Origin: Zizania palustris
Lineage: Eukaryota; Streptophyta; Magnoliopsida; Poales; Poaceae
DNA: 64,000 bases
Direction: 5' to 3'
Assembly (NCBI GenBank): GCA_019279435.1
Contig: JAAALK010000287.1
Location: 69,691,144 to 69,755,143, forward strand
Part shown: positions 10,209 to 22,705 of the stretch, in pieces
Layout of the letters: the number at the start of each line of letters is the position of its first letter
Position numbering within the stretch: position 1 is the stretch's first letter
Notes under the pieces: generated by a model
The model's input: only the letters and a program-made list of their open reading frames with translations
Told to the model about the DNA's origin: nothing
Databases searched by the model: none
Position numbers and translations under genes: made by a program

Positions 10209-12146
10209 CACTACCTAAAATAAGGTCATTAGTGATGGGTTATAAAGCTCATTAGAGACGGAAATCACGCTCGCCATCCTTATCACGTCAGTAAAGACCT
10301 ATCATTAGTGACGAGTGTTCACCCATCACTAAAAGACTACCTCTGGATTGAACTGACATCCTTTAGTGATGGGCCACAATATTGAACTGACATCCTTAGA
10401 TGCCATGCAAGCCAGTCTCCTTAAGAAAATGCAAAAATATTTTTTACATTAGTCGATGTATACATAAGTGAAAAATAAATTTAACAAAGCAATCACATAT
10501 ATGATAGTATGTTACTTCCGGCTTTTGAAGTTTTGTTGTCGTTAAGGCCATCAACATATGGTACGTGATATAAAATCCACATTGGTTTTCCAGAAAGGTT
10601 GAGTGTAGCACTGCGATAGAAATACACAATTATTGTGGATGACCCATTCAATTTGGATAAGGCAAACATTTAGAGACTTAACAACATTGTGGTTTTTTTA
10701 CCAACTATCAGCGTTCTATTGTGTTTGATATATCAGTATCAACACTGAATGCTCTATAACGAGCTACAAAAAATGAGTTTAGCAAGAATAAGTTAAATGT
10801 TCAACTTGCAATAATAAAATGAAGAAAACATTAATCATTGATTATGCTTCTGATTATGGAGTAGTCTCTCTCGGTGTGGTCATCATTGAGTCCAAACAGT
10901 CTTACCGTGTCGATATACCATATGTTTCCCTATTCACTCAATGAACAGTTGGCCTAGTATAAGGATGTGTGTGACAACTAATTAATTAAATCTTACCACT
11001 AAAGGATATTGAATAAAAAGGTGACTTAAAGGAACAAACTATTTGATAATGAGTATATAATGTAATAACATTTCATGAACAAACTAGACCAACTCTTCAT
11101 TAAGCAAATAGGAAAGTGTGTAGAGGAGCACATGGAAAAATTAGATACCCTATCCATAATGAGTTCATTCATTTATAGAACACATAAATCAAGTTGATCA
11201 TGTATACATATAGGGTATACATAAATATGGAGTTCCAAAGAAAAAAGTAACCATAAAAAATAATATATGACATGCTGCATGGTATAGATAAAGTACCACT
11301 TTTTATATCGAGTAGATAAATAGTGAAAACTAAAAAAAATGATAAAATGGCATTCACAAAAGTATAAATATGGCACAAGTAAATATCAATATTCATAAAT
11401 TCACTGAAGTACTAACATTATAAGAAATATCAACATTCATAGATACACTGAAGGGGCCAGCTAGGGTTCTTGGAGCATATAGGTAAGTATCTTGGGAGGA
11501 GAACGAAGAATCAAGATGAGGTGGTGATGAGGATGTGTTGACGATGGAAAGACATGATGAGGCGGTGACGAGGACGAATCAGTGATGGAGAGGCATGACG
11601 AGGAAGTCCATGCACGCCGACAAGTAGAAGATGACAATGATGAGGGGGAAGTGGCAGAGACGAGGGAGAGAGGTGGGGCGATGTGAGCAGCACGTGGCGT
11701 CAACGAGGAAGAAGAGATGGCATCGCTAATGAGAGGCTAGGGTTAGGGATCAGTGCGAAATGAAAGTGTGGCTAGTTCAATTTCTTCCCGCCTATTTATA
11801 CTCAAGAGATACTCATCAGTGACAGGTCATAACGTTACACGTCACTAAAGATGGTGTCCATCTTTAGTGATGAAGGTAAAAGAACACACATTAGTGATGG
11901 TTCATATTATGACCCGTCACTAAAGAGGATGTCCATCTTTAGTGATGGGTCATAACATAATACGTAACTAATGGGGGTGCCCCCTCTTGTGCAGCAATTT
12001 AGTGGCGAAGCAGATTATGACCCGTCACTAATGGTGTATCTTTAATCACGGGTGTAAAATAATTCGTTACTAAAAGTATATTAGTGACATGTGTCATTTA
12101 TCCTTCACTAAAGCTCTGTCACTAAAGACCGTTTTTTGTGATAGTG
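10209..12146. mobile_element. Non-autonomous CACTA (En/Spm) element
   Basis: The left end begins CACTACCTAAAATAAGGTCA and the right end, read inverted, begins CACTATCACAAAAAACGGTC. Both are followed by a TTAGTGA-type word. The flanking triplets are ATC at 10206-10208 and ATC at 12147-12149, the 3-bp target duplication expected for CACTA transposons. Both subterminal zones are full of repeated words of the type TTTAGTGATGGGTCATAA in both orientations, as needed for transposase binding. No transposase gene remains, so movement would need proteins from elsewhere. A minus-strand TATA box near 11791-11800, followed by a leader-like stretch, suggests a remnant of an original gene start. Confidence 0.9.
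11791..11800 (-). promoter_or_regulatory. TATA box inside the small CACTA element
   Basis: The minus strand reads TATAAATAGG, followed by a leader-like stretch with AACCCTAGCC about 60 bases downstream. It is probably the relic promoter of the lost transposase gene. The downstream frame (11461-11703) is low-complexity and not a credible protein. Confidence 0.5.
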
Positions 12147-13617
12147 ATCTAACCCATTTAGACCAACCAAAAAATAACGATGATGCCATTTAACTTGCTT
12201 GAGCTTCCTCCCAAGTGCATATGCAAGGGGTGGTGGTGATACATCATTCTAGATATGCTTGTGCTTACTCTGGATGTTGCCACCTATCAAGGACATAACC
12301 TTTTTACAAAATTACTCCATGAACCATATTTGTTCCAACATGTTTCCAGTGGTAACACTGCCCTCTTTCTTGGGATATTCAAATTCAGTCTCCTTGTTGT
12401 TCTCAATAGACTCATCTTCCTTGTTATGAGCATTTGTTCTATGGCCTTTTTGATCCTGAAAGGCAAAATGATGTTGGACAAATTGTAACTTGGAATAATT
12501 GAATGATTCAAAGCAACAATGCATGCATTAGATGAATCGAACACATCTCTTGTAACCATAAAGCAACTATACACACGAAGTAGAGCATTGCCAATACTTC
12601 ATATTTGTAACCGTCAAACACGAACATGTAGAAAGCAAAAATAGGGTTTCATATTAAAATTAATATCGATCTAGTATGTAAGTTGTTATGCATGTAAGTT
12701 GCAGAGATATCTTGCATATGGTGGTTGGCATGTAATACCTAGGGAAACAAGGCGTCAACATATGTGTGCATGATGATGGAAGTTGAAACATAAAAAATAG
12801 AGTTTATGGAGAAAATGAAAGTGTGATCAGAAAAGATGTGAAGAGACTACTTTTAGCATTACTTTCATACTAAAAGTGAAGCATAGGCAGAGCAACTTCC
12901 CATGATGGATTAATTTTAAACAGAATTGAAGCATATGTCTCAAATTTTCACCAGAACTGGAAATGGCTCTTAGGACATTTGACGATGGGGAGATCGGCAT
13001 AGGAAATTTGACACCCCAAAATTTGAAACTATTAGTATTAAGGAGGTAAGGATTCAATATATGAGTGCAAAGTTAGAAGAACTAATCTATAAGAATAGAA
13101 AATGGTTTCCTAATAAATGTTTGCATAAAAAATTGGCTGGTATATGACACATTGTAGCAGAAGTTAAGTTTCTGAGCACGAGAAACTTAAATAAGAATTG
13201 CTAGGAGACATTAGCACACTTTCTAGTTATAAATTTCAGATTTACTCATCTTCTTTAGAAAATTAGCAGAAGAACAACTGCCCCATCTAATAACTTCCAT
13301 ATGGAAGGCTTAACAACCTGTGGACCAAAACATTCATATGGATTGGAAGAGAAGCTATCCAACCAAAAGATGTTTTCGGCAAATAAATGCATGTAATTCA
13401 GCATGTTAATTTGTAATTGTTGCCTAGAGGTAATAACACATCACTGATACCTAGGTAACAATTGGCCAATTTTCCCACTTAACCAAAAAATTCTGTAGAG
13501 CAGGGCCATGATGTTTAAAAAGCACCACAAAATTAAAGTGATCTATAGAAATCCTAAAACTGCAAGAACTAAGCTATGTAAATGCCACCTGAAATAATGG
13601 AGTCAAATAACAATCAC
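12147..13617. other. Decayed sequence, one exon-like piece
   Basis: On the minus strand at about 12312-12455 an acceptor-like TTTCAG precedes an acidic open stretch (KEDESIENNKETEFEYPKKE) ending in a stop. It resembles an exon but I cannot assign it to a family, and it is not part of the helicase just to the right. The frame at 12827-13057 is also unassigned. Confidence 0.25.
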
Positions 13618-14519
13618 CTTGTACCTCTCTAACAGTGGGTCAGCCATAGCTTCTCTCAGAAGCATACCATCTGTCAAATATCTGATAGGAAGCAATAGTG
13701 TTCAACACAACATGATTAGATCAGAATACCTAAAAAAGAAAAGAAACATACAATCCATATCAATCTGCATGTGCAACTAATCATGTTGTTCCATTAAACA
13801 AAAATAAACTAATAGACTTACTTGATAACTGTTTTGTGGCTGCTACAATCCTCAAAACGGATATTGTAACTGAATTCCTCTCCGATAGTAACATCCATCT
13901 CCTCCGCAACACGCCGGGAGACCAACATTGCTGCCACCCTTCGTGGCTAGGTGCAGGCGAACATTGAGCGGTTTCTCAAGCCTTTAGCCTTGAGCACAAA
14001 TTGGGGGATCTGGACAACAAAACACAAATCAATCCACAAAACAATTTAACCAGTAAGGACACCCACACAGAAATGACAAAACTATCGCCTGAGCATCACA
14101 CATTGATACAAAATAACCTAGCCAATTTACCATCGCCTCAGCATCATACATCGATACACAAACAAAACCTAACCAAATTACCAAAGCACCATGTTGCAAC
14201 CATCTAGAAAAAGTATATAATGATACAACCCAACAAACAACGACTAACTCATATCCTAAATAACTTTTACATCGAGATGTATGGGCACGAGTGCGGATTT
14301 CATACTTGAGTGGCCTTTCCACTTCCGGTTTCACTGACCAGGATGAGAGTTTGGTTTTCGCGGAGGGCGGTGAGGAACTCATCCTTTTGCTTCCACACAG
14401 GGAGCGTGTAACGCTTCTCCAGGATCTAAAGGTACCATGCCGAGTAGGGCCTCCCCGTCCACCAGTTGATGTACGGGTTGGCCGCCGCAACGACACTGTT
14501 GGCGATGAGAAATTTATAC
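13618..14519 (-). pseudogene. DEAH-box RNA helicase (PRP43/DHX15-like) fragment
   Basis: Three minus-strand exons match the N-terminal part of PRP43-type splicing and ribosome-biogenesis helicases. Exon A (about 14519-14306) encodes TGRPYSAWYL, ILEKRYTLPVWKQKDEFL and ENQTLILVSETGSGKATQ, the motif I (Walker A) region. Exon B (14009-13822) encodes IPQFVLKAKGL, PRRVAAMLVSRRVAEEMDVT and RFEDCSSHKTVIK. Exon C (13681-13618) encodes YLTDGMLLREAMADPLLERYK. The introns have GT-AG ends in phase with these exons, so this is a genomic fragment and not a processed copy. It is dead: stops interrupt WYL-ILEKR and ACT-PRR, and Walker A reads GSGKAT where the family has GSGKTT. The DEAH box and everything after it are missing. 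A copia LTR starts at 14670, about 150 bases upstream of exon A. Confidence 0.88.
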
Positions 14520-14669
14520 CTTGAAGGAATCAGATACTCCAAGGACCACACTGAATAGACAAGGAATTTTGTTCACTTCTCCATGGAAATGAAATTTTGG
14601 CATCAGGACAATAACATATACTCATATAAACTTCGATTCCCCATAGAATCCAACGGATCACGACACCCA

Positions 14670-16177
14670 TGTTGGGGAATAGGAGAGCTACGCTAGACGA
14701 CAAATTCAAAATGTCTGCCCTATGGCTCTAGGCTCATGCGTGTGTGAGATCATAGATCGGTACCTTTTAGCACAAGACACGCTAGGTGCAGCGGAAGAAG
14801 ATGCTAGAGCAGCGCGTCAAGCCTCTCCTCGCCGATCCGATCGATGAAGACAAGGTAGTCGTTCGCATGTAGATGTTCACGAGCGTCGCTATTGGAGCAA
14901 CGCCTCCATGAAGTCCACAAGTACATGGATGGAATACCTCCTACGACAGTGTGCTAGCACCGCACGTGAGAGACGGGGATCCTTGACATCAATGTTTGAG
15001 ATCAAGAAGTGAAGGAGAGAACTCTTGGGTGGCTAGGTCTAATCTAGGCTTATTGCTTGCCTCAAGACGTCCTTCTCCTTCCTTTATATAGGGCTGAGAG
15101 CCCCTTGGTCATGCTCATCCCAAAACCGTAACAGATCCAATCTGTTTGCCCACGTAGGAACTTCCGATCCTGAATCAGAACTTCCAACAAAGTATTTTAG
15201 GTCTCCTAATATAGTACGATACGCAATAGATCCAATCTCTTATTGCCCACCTCGGAACTTCCGATACCATATCAGAACTTCCGATCAGTACAAAATTCCC
15301 CGATTCCGAATCGGAACTTCTAGCTCGTCGGAACTTCCGAAGCAACAATTGCTCTCTGTATCGAGACCATAAATTAACCGGAACTTCCTATACTTCCTAT
15401 CAGACCTTCAGATACATTGAATTTTCTTGGGCATAACCTTCACTCACCCACTTGCACAAGAACCAATTCTTTGCATGTTTTAATCCATCCCCTTAAGTGT
15501 GTGACCTGATAGGTTCATACACCAATGGCTGTTTACTGGAAACCATTTCCGACTCACTGATCAATAGCGGTACCTAGCAGCACATATTGACCCCCAAAAG
15601 CGTACAAAATCAAATTTTCATGAACCTTGATATACTCAGGCACTAGTCCCTTTACCACGCACCGTCAGTCAAGTTCAAGGCGAGATACGTGCCACCCTTG
15701 TTGGTTAACTTGACATTTTCACTCGATCAAGTATCGGATTCAAATCATGACTAACTCCTTAGTCATAGTGGCATGGTCATGCACTTTTCCAATCCAATAC
15801 CTCGAGGGGCCCAAAGACAACTCTCCCTTTATTAGGAGGGGTAAATTCTATCTTGACCGCTCACATCCCAACACATGTTTCACAACACACCTGAAAACAA
15901 CCCTTATTACTACCCTGTTACGGAATAGCGTTAGGAAGCATCTAAGTGTGTCACTACATATTCTGGAATCAAATGATGATCTCAGGTCCAAGGACTCTAC
16001 AGGTACACCATTTGAGATGACAACTGTTGGCACATAACAATCTCAGCAGTATCTCAAGTGGGTCTGTCCAACACCATGTTCACCAACATGTGTCCACATC
16101 ACTGATTTAACATCTCTATGTCTATGATCTGTGAAACACAATCATCAATCAGTCGGATGTACTAATCCATGTATCAT
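14670..16177 (-). repeat. Copia 3' LTR
   Basis: The LTR begins TGTTGGGGAATAGG on the plus strand (CAACA at the minus-strand end). Flanking ACCCA (14665-14669) is the likely half of a target duplication whose partner is not in the window. A minus-strand TATATAAAGG box lies at 15081-15090. The other boundary is uncertain: I place it near 16177, where a purine-rich GTGGGACAG on the minus strand could be the polypurine tract. Several AACTTCCGA words recur inside it (15160-15400). Confidence 0.65.
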
Positions 16178-16359
16178 CACTGTCCCACATGATGACAAGA
16201 TTAGGGACCCTTTAGAACAACATCGTCATAAAGCAAAAAGTTCCACATAACAAGTCGTACTCATTAATTAAATGCAAATGATATTTATTCAAGGAACAAG
16301 ATAACAATTATCCTCATACATTAGCATAGACCCTACTAGCATATTCCACAAACAAATGA

Positions 16360-17673
16360 CTCACTCACGCAAGTATCTTATACCCATGGAGCTCATATGC
16401 GCCTCATGTTTGGGCTGTGGAAGAGGCTTCGTCAACGCATCCGCCATGTTCAAATCCATGTGCACCTTGCAAATCTTCACATCACCTCTCTCAATGATCT
16501 CGCGGATCAGGTGACACCGTTGAAGTATATGTTTGGATTTCTAGTGTGATCTAGGCTTCTTGACTTGCATAATGGCACCACTATTATCACAATAGAGGTC
16601 TACTATACTGGACGCACTAGGAACAACACCCAGCTCAGAAACAAACTTCATGTTTCAAACGGCCTCCTTCGCCGCTTCTGAAGCAACGATATACTCAACT
16701 TTTGTTGTAGAATCGGCTACCGTCTCTTGCTTGGAACTCTTCCAACTCACTATGCCTCCATTGAGGCAGAACACAAAACCAAATTGCGATCGAGAATCAT
16801 CTTTATCGGTCTAAAAGCTAGCATCCATGTAACCACTTACAACGAGCTCCTCTTCACTACCATATACCAGGAACATTTCCTCAGTCCTTCTCAAGTACTT
16901 GAGGATACTCTTTACTACAACCTAGTGACTTTCACCCGGGTTCGATTGGTACCTGCTCGTAATACTTAGAGCATATGACACATCTGGGCGTGTACACAAC
17001 ATGGCATACATGATAGATCCACTTGCGGAGGCATACAAAATCGCACTCATCTTCTCTAGCTCATTAGGTGTCACATCACACTGAGTCTTACTAAGAGAAA
17101 TACCATGTGACATTGGCAGAAAACCCTTCTTGGAAATCTGTATTTTGAACCGTTTCAAAACCTTATCAATGTACGTACTTTGGCTTAATCCAATTAACCG
17201 TTTTGATATATCTCTATAGATCTTTATGCCCAAAATGTATGCTGCCTCTCCAAGATCTTTCATCGAAAAACTATTTTTCAGTGAAGTCTTGATAGTATTC
17301 AACAAAGGAATGTCGTTTCCGATCAACAATATGTCATCCACATATAGAACCAGAAACACAAGTGAGCTCCCACTAGCCTTTTTGTAAACACAAGGCTCTT
17401 CTTCGTTCTTGATGAAGCCCAACCCTTTGACTACCTCATCAAAATGAAGATTCCAACTCCAAGAAGCTTGCTTCAATCCATAAATGGACTTTAACAACTT
17501 ACAAACTTACAAGCTTGAAGACCTTCAGGATGTGTCATGTACACATCCTCACTTAGGTTTCCATTTAGGAAAGTCGTCTTGACATCCATTTGCCATATCT
17601 CATAATCATAAAATGCAGCAATAGCTAGGATGATCTGAATAGAATTAAGCAAAGCGATGGGCGAAAATGTTTC
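16360..17673 (-). pseudogene. Copia RT (C-terminal part) and RNase H
   Basis: The minus strand encodes the copia RT landmarks FSPIALLNSIQI, WQMDVKTTFLNG, LKSIYGLKQAS and the catalytic YVDDILLIGND, then LGIKIYRD and SGSIMYAMLCTRPDVSYALS. RNase H follows with SWKSSKQETVADS, YCDNSGAI and the terminal LTKPLPQPKHEAHM. Together with the part at 52.07-54.7 kb this is the reverse transcriptase and RNase H of the copia polyprotein. A frameshift near 17495 and in-frame stops in RNase H show it is no longer functional. Its upstream portion was displaced 34 kb to the right by the insertion of G1. Confidence 0.88.
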
Positions 17674-17947
17674 TGTTGACACGAAAATGCGCCAAACACA
17701 CTGACGTCGATCTGACGATCCAAAATCGTGTGGATACTTAGGAGTAAACTCCTAAGCATAACACAACGCCGACGTCGTGTTTCGACGATCCTTAAACAGT
17801 GGTAGGAAATAACGGAGTCACCATCCAACCAGATCAAACCCTAGGGGTAAGACCCAATTAGACGAAGTGTGTGAAAAAGCAATCAACTGGCCAAACCAGG
17901 GCCAGTTGGACCGAAGTAATCACGGCAGTTAGATCAGCCTATGCGGG

Positions 17948-20900
17948 TGTAACAGCCCCAGAATTAAAAATAAAGTAAAAATGAGGAAAATAAATTTTTT
18001 GGAATAAAAAGATTTATTTAATTAAAGAAAAGGCTTAAAGAACCCCATTAAAGCAAAACAGGGAGAAATACTTCAAATCTGTAGCTGAAAAATTTATGGT
18101 GGAGTCTAGAGGCCAAGAAATATTTTTGAGAATTTTTACAAAATTTTAGAAATAGTATTTCAAGTCCTAAAAGAATATATGAATTTCTAGAATTATTTTA
18201 ATCAGAAAAACATTTTAAAACATTAGTGGGCCGCAACCCCTAAAGCTTCCTAGGCCCGGCCCAATCTAGTCGCCTCAGCCACTGACAGGCGGGACCTACC
18301 TGTCGGCGCCGTTTCCCCCCTCTCCTCTCCCGCGCGCTCGGCCGGCCCACCTGCCAGCCTCTCGCGTGCACCTCCCTCTCGCTGCCATCCTTGGCCCACC
18401 CTGTCGGCGCCCCTCTCTCCTCTGTGCCACGCCTGGTCCTAGCTATCAGCCACCCCTCTGCCGCTGCCACGCTCGGCCCACCTGTCGGCCCCTTCTCTTT
18501 CGCTCGCAACCACTCATAGGTGGGGGCCACCTGTCAGATTCATCTTCTTCAATGGAAGGGGATCTCCCCCTTCCATTCCCGTCGGCCCCCCTTGCCAAAT
18601 CGCCGCCGGCCGCCACCATTCGCCGAATCAAGCCGGGATCTTGACCCCCCATCTCCGGTGATCGCTATCCCGCAGTTCCCCACGTGCCTTCGCCATAAAT
18701 GGCATAAACCCGAGCATTAGGAAAGCTCGCCGGCACTAGATGGAATCCCCTCGGATTCGCATCGGTGGCCTACCATTTAGACGCCGGCGAGCCCCTATAA
18801 AAGGCCTCCCACCCTCGCCGCACTCCGCCACGGCGCCAGAACCCTAGGTCATCGCAATCCCGAGCCCCCACCTTCATTTTTGGGTTGTCTCCTCTGTTCG
18901 CACTCCGGCGAGCCCTCGCCGGCACTCCGAGCCACCGCCGCCCTCGCCATCGCCACCGATAGGACCGCCTCCGCGCCCTCTACCCCGGACTCGCCTTGGT
19001 TGGCCGTGAAGACCCCCGGAACACGTCACCGCCGTTGATCCCGAAGGACACCGCCGCCCTCTTCTCGATGCCGACCACCGCCACTACTTCAACGTCGTCG
19101 CTGCCGGTATGCCAGGAACCCCCTTGTGCCCCTCTTTATGTTTTTGGCTTTGGCCGCACCATGGGACCTCGCTGTCACCGGGGTTCCGCCGCCCGTGCGC
19201 CACCGTCGCCGAAGAAGACAGCAAAGCCGTGTGCTGTGCCGGATTTCATCTGTGCCGCACGATCATGAACAGAGGGCATAGATTAAAACCCCGCGGGATC
19301 TAACCTAAGCCCTCAGATCTCGCCCAAGCGGTATTAGTGGATCGTGGCCATCGGATCTCACTTAAACGCCCCGCCTCACTGTCGGCCACCCGATCTGGAT
19401 CGGACGGTCCAGATTGGACTGGTCCACGCTCGCAGTCAACGGTGCACGGTGAACCTAGTTCACCGTGGACCAGGGACTGTTTCTGGTTTAAATAAAATTT
19501 AGAAAAATATGTTTAAACTTTAAAAATTCATATCTTGCTCAAATTAACTCCAAATTTGACCATTTCAATTCTGGAAAATTTGTCTTTTTACTCTCTACAC
19601 TTTTATGCAATAGAAACAGTATGCTTATGTTGTACAAAATATCCTTATTAAATAATAAAGAAAAGTCCCCTTTAGGATTTAATTTATATCTCATTTAAAT
19701 AACTTAGAAAAACCTTTAATAATTTATATATTGATTTCAGAAGACTTAATGACTTCATTTCACTATTTTAATACAATAAAAATAGAATGTTTATTTTGCC
19801 CATCTCATTTTATTAAATAATATTTCAAAGGCCCTTTTAGGATGAATAAGTAATTCATATAATAAAAAGTTAACACTTTATAAAAACATCATAAAAACTT
19901 ATATAATAACTTCAGAAGACATAATAACTTAATTTCACTCTTTTTACTGCAATAAAAACAATAAGGCTATTTTATACCTTTTTAATTCATCTCTAAAAAA
20001 GGGAAAATAAAACCCCCTTATAAAAATACTTACCCCAATTTATAAAATTCAGAAATCTAATTAAAAATTAATCTTAAATATTTAAGTAACAATTCCCTAA
20101 AAATTAATACTCTATCTCCTTTACTTAATCCAACAAAAACATGTATGCTTGTATGATTGGTTTTTGGATTGTCTATTGAATGTTGTGTTTACTTTTCCGT
20201 ATCGAGAAGACTACGTTGCCGTCGACGATCCGGAGTCTTACCCCGAGGTTCCACCTTCACCGTTCACGGATCAAGGCAAGTCACAACCCCCATTTTGATC
20301 ATCATTGAGCCCATGTTTTAATAAATTATTGCTATAACTCATAGGATAATATTGCATTAGTCAAATCTCAAGCCCTACACTATATTTATTAGATCCCCGC
20401 CCTTGTGTGCAAACCCAAGCCATGCTTATTGAGCCAACACTCCTTGTCACTCTACAAATATTATATTAGCTAGTGTCCAATGTACCGACACAACTGCTAT
20501 AGGATAAAATGAACGAGTCGTAGATAGATGGATTCTGCGATAGGATTTTCCCCGTTATTCTCGTCTCTGGACTCTGTTGGAGTTGGCTATGTTATAAGTA
20601 TGGTGGGTTCCGGGTGCAAGCTAGGGCATTGGTTGGTCGCACCTGGGGCACTATAAGGACCGGTCTGCGGGATCCGTTGCAAAGCACTTCCGTACTAACC
20701 ACAAGTCTTGTGGGTAAGTCCTAACTGGAGGTATGGACCGTATCAACATGGAACACCATAGTGGAGGGGTACAAGGGGCAAGCCTGCGGGTGACTTGTAC
20801 CGACGTGGCTCAAGGGGGGTATGGCGTGGCCCGAAGTGACTGGGAAACCATACGAAACCTATAAGAGGGTGTTATCAAATTGGTGCGTTCCATGCTAAAG

Positions 20901-21566
20901 GTTTTGGCACGAGCTTCTTGTGACAGGAGTCATTTAACACACTGCGGTGTGCGGGAAATGAGTGCCTTGTGGGTACAGTAGTACACCTCTGATCAGAGTA
21001 AATAATCTTTTCGAAAAGCCGAGCCCACGGTCAAGGGCGGGTTGTGTGACCTCTCGCAGTTAGTTTACTATTATGTGAATGCATTGCATGTAAGGGTGGG
21101 CTGACTGTACCCCTCGAGGTAGAAGATGATGAAAGATGATGCACAAACTCATGTTTACTTTTCTGCATTAATAACTTGATTACATTAATTGCTTTACAAA
21201 TATGCTTTTCCGCAAAAGTAAGCCACTACCTTCCCTGTTATTACCTTGCATTATAATTGCATTCGGTGGCTTGTTGAGTACGATTGTACTCACCCCCATT
21301 GACTTACACCACCAGAGGCAGTCTACTACGAGGAGGGCGAAGGTCTGGAGTAGCGACCCAGTCAAGGCCCGAGACTAGAAGAAGACGTTCATCTAGAGGA
21401 TTTATTTTATTAGTTTCTCTTTGTTTTAACTTTTTTTTAATAATATGGTCTACGAACCATGATGGATTGGCGTATTGTACGCAGTCGTGTGATGAACGTC
21501 TTGTATTTATTGATTTTCTATGGAATTTCAATAAATTCCCGGTTTTATTATTAATGTCTGGTGGTG
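17948..21566 (+). mobile_element. Solo LTR S1 (TGTAACA...TGTTA family, chromovirus-like)
   Basis: It begins TGTAACAGCCCCAG and ends near GGTGGTGTTA, close to the inverted TGTAACACCCC ends of this LTR type. Its 3' half matches S2 and S3 in reverse (for example AGGACCGGTCTGCGGGATCC-like and CATGGCTTGGGTTTGCACAC-like stretches). A GC-rich zone (18240-19450) with TATAAAA at 18796-18802 looks like a Pol II promoter and leader. The length (3.6 kb), ends and absence of coding sequence suggest a solo LTR of a long-LTR gypsy element, perhaps Tekay/Del-like. The last bases and one target duplication are missing, so the right junction is damaged. Confidence 0.7.
18796..18802 (+). promoter_or_regulatory. 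TATA box of S1
   Basis: TATAAAA lies within CCCCTATAAAAGGCC, with CpG-rich sequence before and a transcript-like leader after it (ACCCTAGG about 45 bases downstream). It is probably the LTR promoter. The open frames at 18240-19303 around it are composition artefacts. Confidence 0.6.
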
Positions 21567-22644
21567 TTAGGACTCCGGTCAGACCGAAGCGCAGATTGCG
21601 AGGGGCCCTCGGTGAATAGGGCTCCAAACGGGGTCTTTGACACCTCGGTCGATCGGACCGAAGGTATTCCATAGGTTAGACCAGAGGGTACCCGAGGCTC
21701 TAGAGGTTAACGCAAAGAGAGTCCTTGACGCGAAGAAGTCCTCCGGTGTGAGGGGCTCGGTCGGACCACAGGTAGAGCTCTGGTCAGATCGACGGGCTTC
21801 AGTGCGAAGGTGGTCTTCGGTGTGAAGTAGGCCTCTGGTGCGAAGTAGGCCGAATATGGTCAGACCGAGTCAGGGACGTCGGTTGGTCCGGCGCATACCG
21901 GAAACACCCGGTCGGACCAACTATAGATGGCCGGTCGGACCGACAAGGGGGACGACGAAGCCTTTGGCTTGGCGGTGATCTCTCCAGCCACTTGGATTGT
22001 TGCAGTGGAGTTGGTTTGACGAAGATGACAACCTAGATTCCTACAAAACACAAGAAACCGATGACAATTCGGCCTAGGGACCGAATCACCGGTAAAAACC
22101 GATAAAATGATAAAAAAACTCGAACGAGGGTGAAACGGAAGGTTTTCGGATCAAACCCACAAAGAACTCGCTGTAGCGTGGCAAAGTACGGACAAATTGT
22201 TGATCAAATGGACAAAGATATACTGCTAGGACTAAAGTAATGCTAGGGCAAAAGATAGATTGAAAAGTTAAGGTACGATTCAAAACTAGGGTTTTGAATT
22301 ATGATCTGTGGAGACACCCTTTGAATCGGTCTCATCCCTATATATATAGGGGCTGGTCTCAAGTTTCCTAACACCAACTCCGAGTAGGATTCGACCAAAA
22401 AGTGGTTAATATTTAATTAGAGATCAAAACAGTTCAAAACCAACTCTATCTCTAGTTTTCACACTTGGGCCGGTTTGACCAGACCCATTGGGCCGGTCTG
22501 ACCGGGCCTACATGGGCGATTGGACCGGCCTACTATGGTCGGTTGGACCAGTCTATGCCAGGAAAGGCATATTTTTGGCCCAAATTACCAAAAATTGATA
22601 TTTTGACAATTTCGACCATTAATGCCATTTTTTTGCTATCAACA

Positions 22645-22664
22645 CATGCCCCCCGTCTTTTAGC
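22645..22664 (-). other. G1 polypurine tract
   Basis: On the minus strand AAAAGACGGGGGGCATG abuts the start of the 3' LTR. G2 has the nearly identical AAAGGTAGGGGGGCATG at 56009-56027. It primes plus-strand DNA synthesis and fixes the orientation of G1. Confidence 0.8.
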
Positions 22665-22705
22665 AAACTTAGTGAGCTAAAAGCACAACGGGCTAAGGAC
22701 GATAC

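Larger units (their letters stand above)
17674..22644 (-). repeat. G1 3' LTR, split by S1
   Basis: The LTR consists of 17674-17947 and about 21567-22644 with S1 between. It ends TTTTTTTGCTATCAACA next to the polypurine tract. Comparison with the 5' LTR shows that about 145 bases around the S1 insertion point are missing here. GGTCGGACCG-type words recur through it. A minus-strand TATATATA stretch near 22337-22348 corresponds to the promoter seen in the other LTR. Confidence 0.85.

Noticed and set aside
14001..14207. Plus-strand 68-codon frame
   Set aside because: It lies in the intron of the helicase pseudogene on the other strand, over a diverged 47-base tandem duplication.
18240..19303. 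Several open frames in the GC-rich part of S1
   Set aside because: The position inside an LTR promoter zone, lack of domains and openness in many phases argue against genes. The same applies to 28916-30221 in S2.
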